From Narthecium ossifragum (lineage: Eukaryota > Streptophyta > Magnoliopsida > Dioscoreales > Nartheciaceae), in contig OY986967.1 in NCBI GenBank assembly GCA_963920575.1, forward strand, positions 27,605,137 to 27,669,136: DNA of 64,000 bases, written 5' to 3'. Below, in pieces: positions 63,810 through 64,000 of the stretch (its first letter is position 1; every line of letters begins with the position of its first letter). Both the position numbers and the translations under genes were made by a program. The notes below the pieces were generated by a model that ran no database searches, was not told the DNA's origin, and saw nothing but the letters and a program-made list of their open reading frames with translations.

Positions 63810-64000
63810 TAATTAAATATAGTTAAAAAAATGCCTTTGTTAGTTAAGTAGCATATGCTCGGCATACAGACTTCTACATCTTAGCTATGCATTTGCATAT
63901 GCCCCCAATTGCCCAAGGCCACGCTGGTTTTTTTCCACACCACACATTTACAGTCATTTTCTTTGCTTAATTGCTACTGAAAAGGATCAAATTTGTAATC
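63810..64000. other. AT-rich DNA at right edge
   Basis: Nothing recognisable. Confidence 0.5.

Overview
The window is nuclear DNA from a flowering plant. Its genes carry many GT-AG introns, it encodes a class XI myosin and a plant chitinase-like wall protein, and it is dense in plant-type transposons (Ty3 and Copia LTRs, LINE tails, Helitrons, hAT, Harbinger-like and Mutator-like MITEs). A non-grass monocot is my best guess for the host, held weakly. Two runs of exactly 200 N (25440-25639 and 49896-50095) are assembly gaps.

Layout. 1-3120: AT-rich DNA with a probable SINE, then a small single-exon gene for a mitochondrial complex I subunit (ESSS/NDUFB11-like, minus strand). 3933-18497: one large minus-strand myosin XI gene. 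I resolved it into 39 coding exons totalling 4,593 nt (1,530 aa), with a 3.5-kb repeat-filled intron near the 3' end. 19.4-49.8 kb: a cluster of F-box/FBA-domain genes, all on the plus strand. Five are open (20225, 24194, 32462, 43753 and 48327; the second runs into a gap) and they lie among at least seven broken copies or detached promoter/leader pieces. A three-exon chitinase-like gene (37497-39698, minus) sits inside the cluster. 50.1-58.1 kb: a minus-strand Ty3 retrotransposon with an open gag-protease-RT frame. Its RNase H domain is split by a 2,410-bp solo LTR flanked by a perfect 5-bp target duplication. 58.1-64 kb: repeat arrays and MITEs around an intronless leucine-rich-repeat gene (60663-61790, minus, DRT100-like).

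How it fits together. The housekeeping-type genes (complex I subunit, myosin, chitinase-like, LRR) show no functional link. The F-box cluster is one locally duplicating family: coding regions, leaders and promoters recur in several degrees of decay, and transposons have landed repeatedly in the leaders. FBA proteins are expected to be substrate receptors of SCF ubiquitin ligases, and such clusters typically turn over quickly.

The most unusual material is in the repeats. There is a small Mutator-type MITE family built from three consecutive hairpins, with three copies each bordered by a perfect 9-bp target duplication. There is a 900-bp array of a GTAACTACC motif that flips orientation midway, and a related AAGTAACT array 33 kb away beside similar GC-rich DNA. 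A 71-bp repeat carries paired GATCGATC sites. Two short Helitrons share both ends. A truncated LINE insertion begins with a copied piece of its own upstream target.
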